This document shows, piece by piece, positions 6,387-6,678 of a stretch of DNA of 6,678 nt. The notes under the pieces are model-generated. The model made no database searches. It saw only the letters and a program-made list of their open reading frames with translations, and was not told where the DNA came from. Position 1 is the first letter of the stretch. Every line of letters begins with the position of its first letter. The position numbers and the translations under genes were made by a program. This stretch comes from Variovorax sp. (GTDB lineage Bacteria > Pseudomonadota > Gammaproteobacteria > Burkholderiales > Burkholderiaceae_C): contig JAQGLP010000469.1 of assembly GCA_028292835.1 (NCBI GenBank), positions 1 to 6,678 on the forward strand, read 5' to 3'.

Positions 6387-6437
6387 GCGCCATCCTTAGA
6401 CAGAACGGGCGCTCCTGGCTGTTTTCTCTTGATGAAG
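6370..6437. repeat. Palindromic dispersed-type repeat overlapping the trhO stop codon
   Basis: The element starts TTTGCTATCAAAAAG and ends near TCTTGATGAAG, so its edges are partly complementary (ATCAAAA against TCTTGAT). Inside is a perfect 7-bp stem, GAGCGCC (6385-6391) with GGCGCTC (6408-6414). From memory, GCTATCAAAAA-type palindromes are scattered in hundreds of copies between genes in Comamonadaceae; I cannot confirm this here. The left edge lies inside the trhO reading frame and encodes its final residues and the stop. Confidence 0.5.
6385..6429 (+). terminator. Candidate intrinsic terminator for the trhO-like gene
   Basis: A hairpin with a 7-bp GC-rich stem (6385-6391 with 6408-6414) and a 16-nt loop is followed within about 7 nt by GTTTTCTCTT (6421-6430). 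The stem begins inside the TGA stop codon. The reverse reading has the A-run of GCTATCAAAAAG as a T-run just past the stem (6383-6376), so it could also stop transcription of the convergent pirin gene. The long loop and interrupted T-tract make it moderate rather than strong. Confidence 0.45.
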
Positions 6438-6461
6438 ACAGCGTTGCCTCCGAACACGGCC

Positions 6462-6678
6462 CTATAGCGGCGTGCTGCCGGTGTCGGGCTCCTGCACGCC
6501 GAATGGCTTGCCCGGCAGCGGGATGAATTCGGTCTCGCCGGGCACCTGGCCCATGCGTTGCGCGGCCCAGTCGGCGCCGGCCTCCAGGATGCGTTCGCGC
6601 CGGCTCGAGACGAAATTCCAGGTGATGTAGCGCGGTCCGTCGAGCGGCTCGCCGCCCACCACCACGAGGCGCACGGCG
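6462..6678 (-). CDS. Pirin-family protein, C-terminal end (5' end beyond window)
   Basis: Pirins are bicupin, metal-binding proteins; some bacterial members have quercetin 2,3-dioxygenase activity and others affect regulators or enzymes by binding, so the role of this one is open. The frame is open from the right edge to a TAG at 6462-6464, giving 71 visible residues. It contains RLVVVGGEPLDGPRYITWNF, then SSRRERILEAGADWAAQRMG and ETEFIPLPG. This matches the conserved end of bacterial pirins (GGEPL-GPR-WNFVSS-ERI-A-ADW-PGE-EFIPLP). The metal-binding His residues are in the N-terminal cupin and are not in the window. The gene converges on the trhO-like gene with a 75-bp gap holding the repeat/terminator. 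The GTG at 6674 is internal to the conserved strand, so it is not taken as a start. Confidence 0.87.
   Translation of the reverse strand, partial: AVRLVVVGGEPLDGPRYITWNFVSSRRERILEAGADWAAQRMGQVPGETEFIPLPGKPFGVQEPDTGSTPL

Noticed and set aside
1..6678. Search for tRNA, rRNA, CRISPR arrays, transposase genes and phage or defence genes
   Set aside because: No cloverleaf, spaced direct repeats, or mobile-element or defence protein motifs were seen. The space is filled by housekeeping and metabolic genes.

Overview
The window is GC-rich, gene-dense DNA of a kind typical of Betaproteobacteria. I infer Burkholderiales, most likely Comamonadaceae. The grounds are the TACAAT boxes placed directly in front of start codons, an intergenic repeat of the GCTATCAAAAA / TTTTGATAGC type that I remember from that family, and the overall character of the proteins. 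No rRNA, tRNA, CRISPR array, insertion sequence or phage gene is visible. This is ordinary housekeeping chromosome, and I do not see a hidden multi-gene system in it.

Layout. (1) Positions 2-679 (+): the 3' two-thirds or so of tolA, with the helical linker and the C-terminal TonB-like domain. (2) 680-746: a convergent gap with a GC-rich hairpin that may be a decayed copy of the family repeat. (3) 747-4292 (-): complete dnaE, the replicative DNA polymerase III alpha subunit. (4) 4342-5406 (-): a complete Ldh_2-family NAD(P)-dependent 2-hydroxyacid dehydrogenase, 49 bp upstream of dnaE and on the same strand. (5) 5407-5600: a divergent intergenic region with an inverted repeat. (6) 5601-6386 (+): a rhodanese-domain protein of the TrhO/YceA type, implicated in tRNA wobble-uridine hydroxylation. 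(7) 6387-6461: a convergent gap with a palindromic repeat/terminator that also supplies the last codons of the TrhO-like gene. (8) 6462-6678 (-): the C-terminal end of a pirin-family cupin protein that leaves the window.

The genes serve unrelated jobs: envelope integrity, chromosome replication, hydroxyacid oxidation, tRNA modification and a pirin of uncertain role. They look like neighbours rather than a pathway. The most notable signal is regulatory. dnaE and the TrhO-like gene start immediately after nearly the same 15-nt element (13 of 15 identical). Its TACAAT lies exactly 6 nt from the start codon in both cases, which would put the transcription start on the first base of the coding sequence (leaderless mRNAs). 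None of the three start codons in the window has a recognisable Shine-Dalgarno sequence.
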